A stretch of 64,000 bases of DNA from the NCBI GenBank assembly GCA_001899805.1, contig MKWP01000015.1, positions 1 to 64,000 of the forward strand, written 5' to 3'. The position numbers and the translations under genes are program-made. Positions within the stretch are counted from its first letter, which is position 1, and each line of letters begins with the position of its first letter. This document shows positions 27,858-37,980 of this stretch, piece by piece. This stretch comes from Lysobacterales bacterium 66-474. GTDB taxonomy: Bacteria; Pseudomonadota; Gammaproteobacteria; Xanthomonadales; Rhodanobacteraceae. A model generated the notes under the pieces. It did no database searches, was not told the origin of the DNA, and was given only the letters and a program-made list of their open reading frames with translations.

Positions 27858-29265
27858 CGCGGGTGCCGGGCATCGGCAGCGTCACCTCGCTGCCCCACTT
27901 CGATTTCAACTCGTCGGCGAGCTTCGCCCGACCGGGGTCCTCGCCGTGCACGAGGCACACCGGCGGATGCCCCCCGATGAGTCCGTACCACGCCGACAGG
28001 CCCGCTTGATCCGCGTGTGCCGACAAGCCGCCCACGGTATGCACCTGCGCGCGCACCGGGATGTCGTCGCCGAACAGGCGCACGTGCTTCGCGCCATCCA
28101 CGATGATCCGGCCCAGCGTGCCGCTGGCCTGGTAGCCGACGAACACGATGTGCGCGGCGGGGTTGGCGAGGTTGTAGCGCAGGTGGTGGCGGATGCGCCC
28201 GCCCGTGCACATGCCGGAACCGGCGATGATCACGGCATGGCCGTGGATTCCGTTGATCCTGCGTGACGCCTCGCCGTCGGCGGTCGGCACGAGGTTGGGC
28301 AGCTTCAACGGTTGCGGACGCGTCGCCCACAATTTCTTCGCCTCGGCGTTGAACAGATCCTCGTGGCGGTCGTAGGCGTCGGTGACGCGGATCGCCATCG
28401 GGCTGTCGAGAAATATCCTGAACGCGCCGAGGCCCCATGCATCGAAATGCTCGGCGAAGAAATACAGCAGTTCCTGGGTGCGGCCGACCGCGAACGCGGG
28501 GATCACCACGTTGCCGCCATCGCGATGCGCGGCGGCGAAGATCGACGCCAGTTCGGCGACGGTGTCCTCGCGCGACTTGTGCAGGCGGTCGCCGTAGGTC
28601 GATTCCATCACCACCAGGTCGGCGGTCGGCACCGGCGCGGGATCGCACAGGATCGGCGTGCCGTTCGGACCAAGGTCGCCGCTGAAGACCAGTATGTGCG
28701 TCGCGCCCTCCCCGGCCGCGTCGAGTTCGACGGTGGCGGAACCCAGGATGTGTCCCGCATCGCGCAGGGTCAACGTGACGCCCGGCAGGATTTCCGTCGG
28801 CGTGCCATATGCGACCGGCCGCATCAACCTGGTCGCCGCATCCACATCGGCCTGCGCGTACAGCGGCACGGAAGGCTTTTGCCCCGGCTGCAGATGCCGG
28901 TTGTCGCGCTCGGCGTCCATCGCTGAGATGTTCGCGGCGTCGGCCAGCATGATCGCAGCGAGGTCGATGGTCGCGGGATGCGTGAAGATCGGCCCCGCGA
29001 ATCCGCGCTTCACCAGCAGGGGCACCCGGCCGGTGTGGTCGATGTGCGCGTGGCTGAGCACCAGCACATCGACCGATTCCGGGTCGAACGGGAAATCCGC
29101 GGCGTTGCGTTCGTCGGCCTTGCCTTCGCCCTGCGGGCGATTCGGCCGTCCCTGGCTCTCACCTTGAATCATCCCGCAATCCAGCAGCACGCGCTTGCCC
29201 GCGACCTCAACGAGATGACACGAACCCGTCACCTCGCCCGCTGCACCGTGGAACACGATGTCCAT
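27847..29265 (-). CDS. Beta-CASP metallo-beta-lactamase-fold RNase/exonuclease
   Basis: This 472-residue protein has an MBL core followed by a beta-CASP cap, as in the CPSF73-like RNA-processing nucleases (COG1236). Zinc ligands are in [25 protein letters not shown] and LVFSGDLG. The cap includes [18 protein letters not shown] and [15 protein letters not shown], and a last ligand lies in [11 protein letters not shown]. The family cleaves RNA endonucleolytically and may trim 5' ends. GGGAGG lies six bases before ATG 29265. Bacterial members of this subgroup are mostly uncharacterised. It overlaps infA tail to tail by 11 bases. Confidence 0.88.
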   Translation of the reverse strand: MDIVFHGAAGEVTGSCHLVEVAGKRVLLDCGMIQGESQGRPNRPQGEGKADERNAADFPFDPESVDVLVLSHAHIDHTGRVPLLVKRGFAGPIFTHPATIDLAAIMLADAANISAMDAERDNRHLQPGQKPSVPLYAQADVDAATRLMRPVAYGTPTEILPGVTLTLRDAGHILGSATVELDAAGEGATHILVFSGDLGPNGTPILCDPAPVPTADLVVMESTYGDRLHKSREDTVAELASIFAAAHRDGGNVVIPAFAVGRTQELLYFFAEHFDAWGLGAFRIFLDSPMAIRVTDAYDRHEDLFNAEAKKLWATRPQPLKLPNLVPTADGEASRRINGIHGHAVIIAGSGMCTGGRIRHHLRYNLANPAAHIVFVGYQASGTLGRIIVDGAKHVRLFGDDIPVRAQVHTVGGLSAHADQAGLSAWYGLIGGHPPVCLVHGEDPGRAKLADELKSKWGSEVTLPMPGTRVSV

Positions 29266-29456
29266 GCCGACCTCCCTTGCCATGCCGAATGCCGCCGCAG
29301 TATGCCTGCGCCGGAGGCGCGAACGAACCCCGCCGTCCCCGGGCGGTGTCGACATGACTTCCGGCAGGGTACCGCGCCACGCCACGACGACACTGGCACA
29401 ATCGACGGCTCTTGCGGCGCGCCGCAATCCGTTTCGCGACATCAAAGGACGCATTC

Positions 29457-31610
29457 ATGCACAAACATTTTCCGACCCCGATCGCGCTGGCCATCGGCGC
29501 CGCGCTTGCCATTTCCGGCTGCAGCAACAACGCCCAGGACCAGAACGCATCGGCGCCGGCCGCTTCGGCCACGGCACCCGCGCCTGCGCACACTGCCGCG
29601 GCGCCCGCACCGGCCGCCAGCGTGGCGATCACCCCGGAGCAACCCATCGCGTTCGACCTGGACGACCAGTACAACCCCTGCAACGACTTCGCCGACTACG
29701 TGAATGCGAAGTGGAACAAGGCCAACCCGATCCCGGCCGACCAGACCCGCTGGGGCGCATTCGGCATCCTCCATGAACGCAGCCTGCAACAGCAGAAACA
29801 GATCCTCGAAGCGGCCGCGCAGGAAGCCAGGGACCACAAGGGCAACGAGCTCGAGCAGAAGCTCGGCAACCTCTATGCGGCGGGCCTCGATACCGCGACC
29901 ATCGACAAGCTCGGCTACGACCCGATCAAACCGCAGCTCGCCGCTATCGACGCGTTGAAGACACCGGCCGACATCGCCGACTTCATCGACACCAGCTACA
30001 ACAATGGCGACAGTTACATTTTCAACTTCGGTTCGGGCGCCGACTTCAAGGATGCCACCCGGCAGATCGGCTACGTGTACCAGGACGGCCTCGGCCTGCC
30101 TACCCGCGACTACTACCTGTCGCCGAAATACAAGGACATCCGCGATGCCTACGTGAAATACATCGCCAAGTCGCTGGAGCTGGTCGGCACGCCGGCCGCC
30201 GATGCGCAAAAGCAGGCCGACGCGGTGATGGCTTTCGAGACCGGGCTCGCCAAGGCCTCGCTGTCGCCCGTCGAATTGCGCAATCTCGACAACCGGTACC
30301 ACTTCGTCACGGTCGCCGAAGCCGACAAGGTCAGCCCGCACTTCAGCTGGGACAAGTTCTTCAAGGCCCAGGGCGTGGACGTCGGCAAGGGCTTCTCGCT
30401 GTCGCAGCCGAAGTTCATCGCCGAGTTCGACAAGCTTCTCGCCACCGCGCCGGTACCGCAGTGGCAGGCCTACCTGAAGTTCCATCTGGTCAGCAACGCA
30501 TCGACGGCGCTGAGCCAGGCATTCCAGGACAACCGCTTCGACTTCTACGACAAGACCCTGCGCGGCCAGCCGGAGCAGAAGGATCGCTGGAAACGCGTGG
30601 TGGACGCGGTCAACGACGCGATGGGCATGGGCCTCGGCGAGCTGTACGTCGCCAGGTATTTCCCGCCGGAAGCGAAGGAACGGGCCGAACAACTCGTCAC
30701 CAACGTGCGCGCCGCGCTCAAGGAACACATCGAGAACCTCGACTGGATGAGCGCGGCGACCAAGCAGAAGGCGCTGGAAAAATGGGCGCTGTTCCTGCCC
30801 AAGATCGGCTATCCCGACAAGGGAGAGTGGCGTGACTGGTCGGGGCTGACCATCCAGCCGGACCAGTGGTACGCCAACCTCGAGGCCGCGTCGAAGTACA
30901 ACTACCACTACGACATCGCCAAGATCGGCAAGCCGACCGATCGCAAGGAATGGCACATGACGCCGCAGACGATCAATGCCTACTACTCCCCATCGACCAA
31001 CACCATCAACTTCCCGGCCGCGATCCTGCAGCCGCCGTTCTTCTATGCCAAGGGCGACGACGCCGTGAACTACGGCGGCATCGGCTTCGTGATCGGCCAC
31101 GAGTCCAGCCACGGCTTCGACGACCAGGGCAGCCAGTTCGACGGCCACGGCAACCGCGCCGACTGGTGGACGCCCAGGGACAAGAAGGCGTTCGACGAGC
31201 GCACCGCCGCATTGGCGAAGCAGTACGACGGCTACACGCCGATCCCGGGCAAGCCCGACCTGCACGTCAACGGCAAGCTGACGCTTGGCGAAGACATCGG
31301 CGACCTGGGCGGACTCAACATTGCCTATACCGCGCTGCAGGCGGCGCTGAAGGCCGATCCCGCGGGGGCCGGCGAGAAAATCGACGGCATGACCCAGGAC
31401 CAGCGATTCTTCCTGAATTCGGCGCGCGTATGGGAAGGCACCACCCGTGACAAGACCGCGGAGTTGTTGTTGAACGTGGACCCGCACGCACCGGCCAAGA
31501 TCCGTGCGTTCGCGTCCGCGGCCAACATGCCGCAGTTCGCACAGGCCTTCCAATGCAAGCCCGGCGACAAGATGGCGCACACGGGCGACCAGTTGGTGAA
31601 GATCTGGTAG
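29457..31610 (+). CDS. M13-family (neprilysin-like) zinc metallopeptidase lipoprotein
   Basis: This 717-residue protein carries a lipoprotein signal with the lipobox LAISGC near residue 20, then a Pro/Ala-rich linker. The M13 N-terminal domain starts at YNPCNDFADYVN. The catalytic site is HESSH (H548, E549, H552), with third ligand E612 and D616 in GEDIGDLGG. The substrate-binding NAYYSPSTNTINFPA precedes it. M13 enzymes cleave short peptides in the periplasm, anchored here to a membrane. AAAGGA lies seven bases before ATG 29457. The 191-base divergent region upstream is shared with the beta-CASP gene. Confidence 0.92.
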   Translation: MHKHFPTPIALAIGAALAISGCSNNAQDQNASAPAASATAPAPAHTAAAPAPAASVAITPEQPIAFDLDDQYNPCNDFADYVNAKWNKANPIPADQTRWGAFGILHERSLQQQKQILEAAAQEARDHKGNELEQKLGNLYAAGLDTATIDKLGYDPIKPQLAAIDALKTPADIADFIDTSYNNGDSYIFNFGSGADFKDATRQIGYVYQDGLGLPTRDYYLSPKYKDIRDAYVKYIAKSLELVGTPAADAQKQADAVMAFETGLAKASLSPVELRNLDNRYHFVTVAEADKVSPHFSWDKFFKAQGVDVGKGFSLSQPKFIAEFDKLLATAPVPQWQAYLKFHLVSNASTALSQAFQDNRFDFYDKTLRGQPEQKDRWKRVVDAVNDAMGMGLGELYVARYFPPEAKERAEQLVTNVRAALKEHIENLDWMSAATKQKALEKWALFLPKIGYPDKGEWRDWSGLTIQPDQWYANLEAASKYNYHYDIAKIGKPTDRKEWHMTPQTINAYYSPSTNTINFPAAILQPPFFYAKGDDAVNYGGIGFVIGHESSHGFDDQGSQFDGHGNRADWWTPRDKKAFDERTAALAKQYDGYTPIPGKPDLHVNGKLTLGEDIGDLGGLNIAYTALQAALKADPAGAGEKIDGMTQDQRFFLNSARVWEGTTRDKTAELLLNVDPHAPAKIRAFASAANMPQFAQAFQCKPGDKMAHTGDQLVKIW

Positions 31611-31630
31611 CAAACGTTGATTGACCTGTT

Positions 31631-31664
31631 GCGCCCGGACGTTGGCCTGACAACGTCCGGGCGC
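31631..31664 (+). terminator. Long perfect hairpin after the M13 peptidase gene
   Basis: GCGCCCGGACGTTG and CAACGTCCGGGCGC form a perfect 14-bp stem around a 6-base loop, 20 bases after the stop. No T-run follows directly. It is probably a transcript end or stability element, acting with the next hairpin. Confidence 0.55.
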
Positions 31665-31675
31665 CTGCACCTTCA

Positions 31676-31697
31676 CGCCGCGCGCAAGCGCGGCGTT
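31676..31697 (+). terminator. Second hairpin with short T-tract
   Basis: CGCCGCGC-GCAA-GCGCGGCG forms an 8-bp GC-only stem followed by TTTCT. With the stem just upstream this makes a tandem terminator for the peptidase gene. Confidence 0.6.
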
Positions 31698-31769
31698 TCT
31701 GTAAGAGCGCTTTCGCGCCCGCGTGTACGCCCCGCACCGCGATGTCTCCGTGCATCCGGGTAATTTCAG

Positions 31770-31788
31770 TATTGCGAATCGTTCGCAT
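31770..31788 (+). promoter_or_regulatory. Probable Fur box upstream of fiu
   Basis: TGCGAA-TCG-TTCGCA (31773-31787) is a perfect 6-bp inverted repeat inside an AT-richer stretch, ATTGCGAATCGTTCGCATTT. It resembles Fur operators of Xanthomonadales siderophore-receptor genes. It lies about 160 bases before the fiu start, so the promoter is likely to overlap it. The assignment rests on the palindrome plus the downstream iron-uptake genes. Confidence 0.6.
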
Positions 31789-31949
31789 TTGCCTTAGTAT
31801 CCATCGCGCATCCCGTTCGCGCCCGGTGCGCCTGCGGAACGACCCTTCAATCGTCAACGCGGACCCCCGCTGCACGGCTTCGGAATGCCCTTGCCGTGGA
31901 TGCGTGGTTGCGATCCGTCGTGGCGCAACACCAACAAGGCTGCATCCAC

Positions 31950-34277
31950 ATGCCCGGCATCAAGCACCGCAAGCACGCCGCCAGACACAATACGCACCAT
32001 CCCCTGGCCCTCACCACGCTGATGACCGGCATCGCCCTCGGCCTGCCGGCATTGGCCATCGCCGTGCCGGCGGCCGCGCCGACGCAACTGCCGACCATCG
32101 AGGTCAAGGGATACCACAACCCCTACAAGGTCGACGCGGTGCAATCCCCCAAGTTCACGGAGTCATTGCTGGACACGCCGCAAACCATCAACGTCATCGG
32201 CAAGCAGATCATCCAGCAGCAGGGCGCGACCACGCTGACTGACGCGCTGCGCAACAGTCCCGGCGTCGGCACCTTCTATGTCGGCGAGAACGGCAGCACC
32301 TCGACAGGCGACGCCGTGTACATGCGCGGTTTCGACGCGTCCGGAAGCATCTTCGTCGACGGCGTGCGCGACCTTGGTTCGATTTCGCGCGACATGTTCG
32401 ACACCGAGCAGGTCGAAGTGGTCAAGGGCCCCGACGGCACCGTGTACGGGCGCACCACGCCAACCGGCGCGATCAACATGGTCAGCAAGCAGCCACGCCT
32501 CGAGGATCGCGTGGATGCATCGCTCGGCTATGGCAGCGCCAACCTGCGACGCGTCACGGCGGACTGGAATGAAGCCACAGGCGAGCACTCGGCGTTCCGC
32601 CTGAACGTGATGGGACAGAAGAGCGGCGTTCCCGGCCGCGACAACGTGAAGAATGATCGTTGGGGCGTCGCGCCGTCGCTTGCGTTCGGGCTCGGCACGC
32701 CGACCACCGTTTACCTCGACTTCCTGCACATCACCCAGGACAACATCCCCGACGGCGGCGTCCCCACGATTGGCCTGCCGGGCTATTCCTCGCCCGACCC
32801 CGCGCGCCCCTTCTTGTCCGACGCGCCGCGCGTCGATCCATCCAACTTCTACGGCACCGCCGCCGACCACGACCATGTGAAGTCCGACATGGCCACGCTG
32901 ATCGTGCATCACGAATTTTCCGGCAACGCGGCGCTGCACGACACCCTGCGCTGGGGCCGCACGCAGGAGAACTACCTGCTGACCTCGTTCATGGGCAGCG
33001 CCGCCAACCTGCTGACGCCCGACCCCACCGATCCGTCGACGTGGACGATCGCGCGGAGCAATCCGACCTTCAAGGACCAGACCAACCGCATCCTCACCAA
33101 CCAGCTCAACTTCACCGCCAACTTAGGCAGCGGTTCCGTCACGCACGATCTCAGCACCGGTGTGGAATTGACGCGCGAGGAACTCGGCACCGGCGGATAC
33201 GCCGCACTGGAAGGCAGTGCGTGGACGCCCGCAAACCTGTACGGCCCCGATCCCGACACCGCGACGGGCCTCATCATCGGCGACAACGGGACGTGGAGCC
33301 GCGCCCGCACCGACACGGTCGGCGTCTACGCGTTCGACACGATGAAGTTCGGCGAACGCTGGATGCTCGTGGCGGGTGGACGGCTGGACCACTACAGCAC
33401 CGATTTTGAAAGCGTCGTCGCGTGCGGTGGCCGCAGCACGCCCGCCTGCGGCAACCTGCCGGCCGGCGCGCCGGTGCCGGGCCTCGATGCCGGCAAGCGC
33501 GGCAATCTTGCGAGCTACAAGTTGGGACTGGTTTACAAACCCGCCGCCAACGGCAGCGTGTACGCCAACTTCGCGACGGGCAGCGAGCCGCCCGGCGGCA
33601 ACACCCTCGCGTTCAGTTCGTCGGCCAGCAATACCGACAACCCGGCCTTCGATCCCCAGAAGGCGCGCACGGTCGAAGTCGGCACGAAGTGGAACGTGTT
33701 CGGCGGCCAGCTGCGGCTGACCGCGGCGTTGTTCCGCAGCATCGTCGGCAACCTCGTCGCGCAGGATCCCGTGGACCTGCAGTACTACCAGATCGGCCAC
33801 GAACGCGTGCAGGGCATCGAGCTGGGCGCCGTTGGTCAGATCACGCGGCATTGGGCCGTCAGCGCCGGCTACACCTTGACGGACACGCACGCCGACGGCG
33901 GCATCGTCAGCAGCGCCACCACGCCTTCGGCGCCCGCCACCGATGGTTCCGGCACGCTGGCCTACACGCCGAAGAGCGCATTCACCGCATGGTCCACCTG
34001 GCAACTCCCGCACCACATCGTGATCAGCGGGGGGGCACGCTACTCGGGCGAAATGCAACGCGGGCACGATGGCGCCATCGGCACGCCGGCCTTCACCGAG
34101 GCGTATTGGGTGTTCGATGCGATGGCAAGCTACGGCATCAACCGCCACGTGTCCCTGCAGCTCAACGTCTACAATTTGTTCGACAGGAATTACGTGGCTG
34201 CGATCAACAAGAGCGGCTACCGCTACACGCCCGGCACGCCGCGCTCGGCACTGCTGACCCTCAACGTTCGTTATTAG
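31950..34277 (+). CDS. fiu: TonB-dependent catecholate siderophore receptor, Fiu type
   Basis: This 775-residue outer-membrane receptor has a signal peptide (hydrophobic LTTLMTGIALGLPALAIA). A plug domain carries TLTDALRNSPGVG, GENGSTSTGDAVYMRGFD, SIFVDGVRDLGSISRD, and EQVEVVKGPDGTVYGR. The 22-strand barrel ends in LTLNVRY with an aromatic final residue. The plug text matches E. coli Fiu closely, including NERYGVAPS-like and DGGVPTIGLPGYS stretches. Fiu imports iron complexes of monomeric catechols and also siderophore-type antibiotics. I use ATG 31950; an earlier in-frame ATG at 31896 adds 18 residues. It is coupled to piuC seven bases downstream and probably Fur-repressed. Confidence 0.93.
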   Translation: MPGIKHRKHAARHNTHHPLALTTLMTGIALGLPALAIAVPAAAPTQLPTIEVKGYHNPYKVDAVQSPKFTESLLDTPQTINVIGKQIIQQQGATTLTDALRNSPGVGTFYVGENGSTSTGDAVYMRGFDASGSIFVDGVRDLGSISRDMFDTEQVEVVKGPDGTVYGRTTPTGAINMVSKQPRLEDRVDASLGYGSANLRRVTADWNEATGEHSAFRLNVMGQKSGVPGRDNVKNDRWGVAPSLAFGLGTPTTVYLDFLHITQDNIPDGGVPTIGLPGYSSPDPARPFLSDAPRVDPSNFYGTAADHDHVKSDMATLIVHHEFSGNAALHDTLRWGRTQENYLLTSFMGSAANLLTPDPTDPSTWTIARSNPTFKDQTNRILTNQLNFTANLGSGSVTHDLSTGVELTREELGTGGYAALEGSAWTPANLYGPDPDTATGLIIGDNGTWSRARTDTVGVYAFDTMKFGERWMLVAGGRLDHYSTDFESVVACGGRSTPACGNLPAGAPVPGLDAGKRGNLASYKLGLVYKPAANGSVYANFATGSEPPGGNTLAFSSSASNTDNPAFDPQKARTVEVGTKWNVFGGQLRLTAALFRSIVGNLVAQDPVDLQYYQIGHERVQGIELGAVGQITRHWAVSAGYTLTDTHADGGIVSSATTPSAPATDGSGTLAYTPKSAFTAWSTWQLPHHIVISGGARYSGEMQRGHDGAIGTPAFTEAYWVFDAMASYGINRHVSLQLNVYNLFDRNYVAAINKSGYRYTPGTPRSALLTLNVRY

Positions 34278-34283
34278 GCGATC

Positions 34284-34961
34284 ATGCTGCTGCACATCGA
34301 ACAGGTGCTGGACGCCGCAGCGATCGCGCGCATGCGCGCGAAGCTGGATGGCGCGGAGTGGATCGACGGCCGCGAAACCGTCGGCCCGCAGGGTGCGCTG
34401 GCCAAGCGCAACCAGCAGTTGGCGGACACATCGCCCCTGCGTGCGGAACTGGGCCGCGAAGTGCTGGCCGCGTGCGCGCGCCATCCGGAATTCCACGCAG
34501 CGACCCTGCCGGTGAAAATCCTGCCTCCGCGATTCAACCGTTACGCAAACGGCGGATGCTACGGCGCACACATCGATGGCGCGGTGATGGCGCTCGCTGA
34601 TGGCAGCCAGTTGCGCAGCGACATCGCCTGCACGGTGTTCCTTGCCGATCCCGAAAGTTACGACGGCGGCGAATTGATCGTCGACGACACCTACGGCGAA
34701 CACGAGGTCAAGCTGCCTGCCGGTGATGCCGTCGTTTATCCCGCATCGAGCCTGCACCGCGTCGAACCCGTGACGCGCGGCGCGCGCGTCGCGTCCTTCT
34801 TCTGGATCCAGAGCCTGGTCCGCGACGAGGCGCGGCGTCGCACCTTGCTGCAGCTCGACACCGCCATCCGCCAACTCACCGCAGGCGGCGCCGATGCGCC
34901 TGCGGTCAAGCAACTCACCGGCGTCTACCACAACCTGCTGCGACAGTGGTCGGAGACGTAG
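34284..34961 (+). CDS. piuC: PKHD-type Fe(II)/2-oxoglutarate hydroxylase, PiuC/YbiX
   Basis: This 225-residue dioxygenase has the metal triad H96, D98 and H158 (AHIDGAV and SSLHRVEPV) and the oxoglutarate-binding R168. The length and the RFNRYANGGCYGAHID segment match E. coli YbiX. The gene follows fiu by six bases, as in enterobacteria and pseudomonads, so they form one iron-regulated unit. Its substrate is unknown; a role in processing the imported siderophore has been suggested for the family. The 193 bases after it, up to rapA, hold no gene. Confidence 0.93.
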   Translation: MLLHIEQVLDAAAIARMRAKLDGAEWIDGRETVGPQGALAKRNQQLADTSPLRAELGREVLAACARHPEFHAATLPVKILPPRFNRYANGGCYGAHIDGAVMALADGSQLRSDIACTVFLADPESYDGGELIVDDTYGEHEVKLPAGDAVVYPASSLHRVEPVTRGARVASFFWIQSLVRDEARRRTLLQLDTAIRQLTAGGADAPAVKQLTGVYHNLLRQWSET

Positions 34962-35154
34962 GTTGAGCTGACGCCGGCTTCATCGGCGGAACCTCAGCAT
35001 CGGACCGCGCCCCGTTGGGCTTCTCCTGGCATGGCCCGGATCAGCCCAACCTGCAACGGGGACTTGAGGCCGAGACGCGATCGACAGGTTCGCCTCTCGG
35101 CAACAGGTACCGCGACGCGCGATAATGCGCAACTTTCCCGACTGCGAACCGCCA

Positions 35155-37980
35155 ATGGACTTCATCCCCGGCCAGCGCTGGGTTTCCGAAGCAGAACCGG
35201 AACTCGGCCTCGGCACGATCCTGCGCGTCGATGACCGCGCGATCCAGGTGTTGTTCGCGAAATCCGGCGTGTTGCGCAACTACGCCTCGCACGGTGCGCC
35301 GCTCGCGCGCGCGGCATTCCGGGTCGGCCAGCGCATCGCCGGCCGCGGGATCACGTTCGTGGTCGAGCGCATCGACCTGCGTGACGGCCTGCTGGTGTAT
35401 TCCGGCGAAAAACGCGAACTGGCCGAGGGCCAACTGGACGACGAACAATCACTGTCGCAAGCCGATGCGCGGCTGATTTCAACGCGCATCGACAAACCCC
35501 ACCAGTACGAATTGCGCAAGCAGGCGTTGCTCGCGCACGCAGCCGCCCGGCAATCGGACGCGTGGGGCATCCTGTCCGCACGCGTCGACCTCTTGCCGCA
35601 CCAGCTCGGGGTGGTCGCCGCGTGCATGGAGCGCGAACACCCACGCGTGTTGCTGGCCGACGAAGCGGGACTCGGCAAGACCATCGAGGCCGGCATGCTG
35701 GTTACCCGCATGCTCGCCACGGGCCGCGCTTCACGCGTGCTGATCCTGCTGCCCGAGGCCCTGCTGATGCAGTGGTTCGTGGAACTGCGCCGGCGTTTCC
35801 AGCTCGCCTTCGCGATCCTCGACGAGGAACGCTGCACGGCCATCGCCACGGCCGATCCCGGTCGCAATCCCTTCGAAGACGAGCAACTCGTGATCGCATC
35901 CCTCGCCTGGCTGGCGCACGCACCGGAACGTCGCGCACAGGCGCTCGCGGCCGGTTGGGACATGCTGGTGGTGGACGAGGCGCACCACCTCGAATGGACC
36001 CCGGATGCAGCCAGCGCCGAATACCTCACCGTCGAGGCGCTGGCCGCCGCGACGCCGAGCGTGGTACTGCTCACCGCGACGCCCGAACAACTCGGACGAC
36101 GGGCGCACTTCGCGCGCCTGCGCCTGCTCGATCCAGCGCGTTTCGACGACCTCGACCGCTATCTTGCGGAAGCCGACGACTATGCAAGGCTGTCGCCGCT
36201 GGCCACGCGCATCGCGGCGGGTGAACCCTTGTCGGCCGTCGAACGTGCGACGCTGCACGACCGCTATCCGCACGACGAAGCCCTGCTTGCGCTGGTTGCC
36301 GACTACCCGGATGGCGCGGATGCGCTGCTGTCCGCATTGGTCGACCGCCACGGCGCCGGGCGCATCATGTTCCGCAATCGCCGCGACACGGTCGGCGGGT
36401 TTGCCGGGCGGCTGCTGGAGCTGGCGGACGATGCCGACGCGCTCGAACCACCCGCGCGCCAGGACCTGCTCGCGGAATTCGATGCGGACGTGCACGCCGG
36501 CAACACCGCCCAGCGCGCGATCGACTACTCGCGCGATCCGCGCGTCGCATGGCTGGTGCGCCTGCTCGAGGCGCACCGGGACGACAAGTTCCTGCTGATC
36601 GCGACGACCCGCGGCAAGGTCGAGGCGATCGAGGCGGCGCTGCGAACCCGCAGCGGCGCGGCCGTCGCGTGCTTCCACGAAGACATGACCTTGCTGCAGC
36701 GCGACCGCGCGGCGGCATGGTTTGCGCAAGCCGCGGGCGCGCGCGTCCTGCTGTGCTCGGAAATCGGCTCCGAGGGTCGCAACTTCCAGTTCGCGCACCG
36801 GCTCGTGATGTGGGACTTGCCGCTCGATCCGGACCTGGTCGAACAACGCATCGGCCGGCTCGACCGGATCGGACAGCGCCACGCGGTGACCCTGCACGTG
36901 CCGTCGCTGCCAGGTACCGCCCAGGAAGCGCTGGCCCGCTGGCACGCCGACGGCACGCGGGTCCTGCGCGAATGCCCTGCGGACGGGCGCGAACTGCTGC
37001 GGCGGTTCGGCGACGATGTCGTCCGGATAGCCCGGACCCATGCCGAAAGCGGTGATCCCGCGGACCCGGAGCTGGATGACGTGGTCGCGGCGACGGCCGA
37101 TGCGCACGCCGGGCTTTCGCGCGCCGTCCGCGAAGGACGCGACCGCCTGCTGGAACTGGCCACCCGGCACGCCGGCGGCAAGGCCCTGCTGGAGACGATG
37201 CGCGCCGCAGACCGCGGCGAAGCAACCCACGCACTGGTACAGGAATGCTTCGAGCCCTTCGGCATCCACGTCGACGACCTTGGTGACGGCAGCCTGTTGC
37301 TCGATCCCGAATTCCTTTCCACCGACGCCCTGCCCGGCTTCAACGATGGCCCGCGTCGCGCAACCTTTGACCGCGGGCTCGCCCTTGCGCGCGAAGAACT
37401 CGACCTGTTGCGGATGGACCACCCGCTGGCCATGGGCGCGATCGACCTGCTGCTCGCGGGCGAATTCGGCAACGCATCGTTCCTGGTCGATCCTGCACTG
37501 CCGGCCCGCAGCGTGCTGCTGGAAGCCGTATACGTGGTGGAATGCGTTGCCGACGAGAGCCTCGACGTTGCGCGTTTCCTGCCGCCGACGCCGTTCGAGG
37601 TGCGCGTCGATTCCCGGCTCGCGTCGCGCGAGTACGCGCCCTCCCCGCAGGCGCTGGCGCGCGAACGTTCGCTCGACATATCCCGTTACCGCCGCCACCT
37701 CGCGCAGCTGGTGCCGCCGATGCTGGAGAAGACGGATGTCCTGGCCGTCGAACGCACGCGGGATGTCATCGGCACGGCGCTGGCGGAGGCGCGCGGCGCG
37801 CTCGATGCGCGCGTGCAGCGGCTGCGCGCGTTGGCCGAACTGCGTGCCTCCGTGCCCGACGACGAAATCGCGCACGCCGAAATGCTTCGCGCGCAGGTGA
37901 TCGCCGCATTGTCCGCCGCACGCCCGCGGCTGGACGCGGTGCGGATGGTCGTCAGCCCGGACTTCCTGACGTTGCGCTGA
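35155..37980 (+). CDS. rapA: RNA polymerase-associated helicase RapA
   Basis: This 941-residue Swi2/Snf2 ATPase recycles stalled RNA polymerase. It has the N-terminal polymerase-binding region (GQRWVSEAEPELGLGTI), a Walker A loop GLGKT (172-176) in LADEAGLGKTIEAG, the DEAH box (274-277) in VVDEAHHLEW, LLTATPEQLGRRAHF, and lobe 2 with SEIGSEGRNFQFAHR and QRIGRLDRIGQ. The C-terminal third is the RapA-specific region. ATG 35155 matches the start of E. coli RapA (one residue before the conserved GQRW block region); the frame is open ten codons further up. It is convergent with secF and abuts it with no gap. Confidence 0.95.
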   Translation: MDFIPGQRWVSEAEPELGLGTILRVDDRAIQVLFAKSGVLRNYASHGAPLARAAFRVGQRIAGRGITFVVERIDLRDGLLVYSGEKRELAEGQLDDEQSLSQADARLISTRIDKPHQYELRKQALLAHAAARQSDAWGILSARVDLLPHQLGVVAACMEREHPRVLLADEAGLGKTIEAGMLVTRMLATGRASRVLILLPEALLMQWFVELRRRFQLAFAILDEERCTAIATADPGRNPFEDEQLVIASLAWLAHAPERRAQALAAGWDMLVVDEAHHLEWTPDAASAEYLTVEALAAATPSVVLLTATPEQLGRRAHFARLRLLDPARFDDLDRYLAEADDYARLSPLATRIAAGEPLSAVERATLHDRYPHDEALLALVADYPDGADALLSALVDRHGAGRIMFRNRRDTVGGFAGRLLELADDADALEPPARQDLLAEFDADVHAGNTAQRAIDYSRDPRVAWLVRLLEAHRDDKFLLIATTRGKVEAIEAALRTRSGAAVACFHEDMTLLQRDRAAAWFAQAAGARVLLCSEIGSEGRNFQFAHRLVMWDLPLDPDLVEQRIGRLDRIGQRHAVTLHVPSLPGTAQEALARWHADGTRVLRECPADGRELLRRFGDDVVRIARTHAESGDPADPELDDVVAATADAHAGLSRAVREGRDRLLELATRHAGGKALLETMRAADRGEATHALVQECFEPFGIHVDDLGDGSLLLDPEFLSTDALPGFNDGPRRATFDRGLALAREELDLLRMDHPLAMGAIDLLLAGEFGNASFLVDPALPARSVLLEAVYVVECVADESLDVARFLPPTPFEVRVDSRLASREYAPSPQALARERSLDISRYRRHLAQLVPPMLEKTDVLAVERTRDVIGTALAEARGALDARVQRLRALAELRASVPDDEIAHAEMLRAQVIAALSAARPRLDAVRMVVSPDFLTLR

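Noticed and set aside
29442-31676. A 744-codon frame antisense to the M13 peptidase
   Set aside because: The plus-strand gene has HExxH and a lipobox; the antisense product has only repetitive composition.
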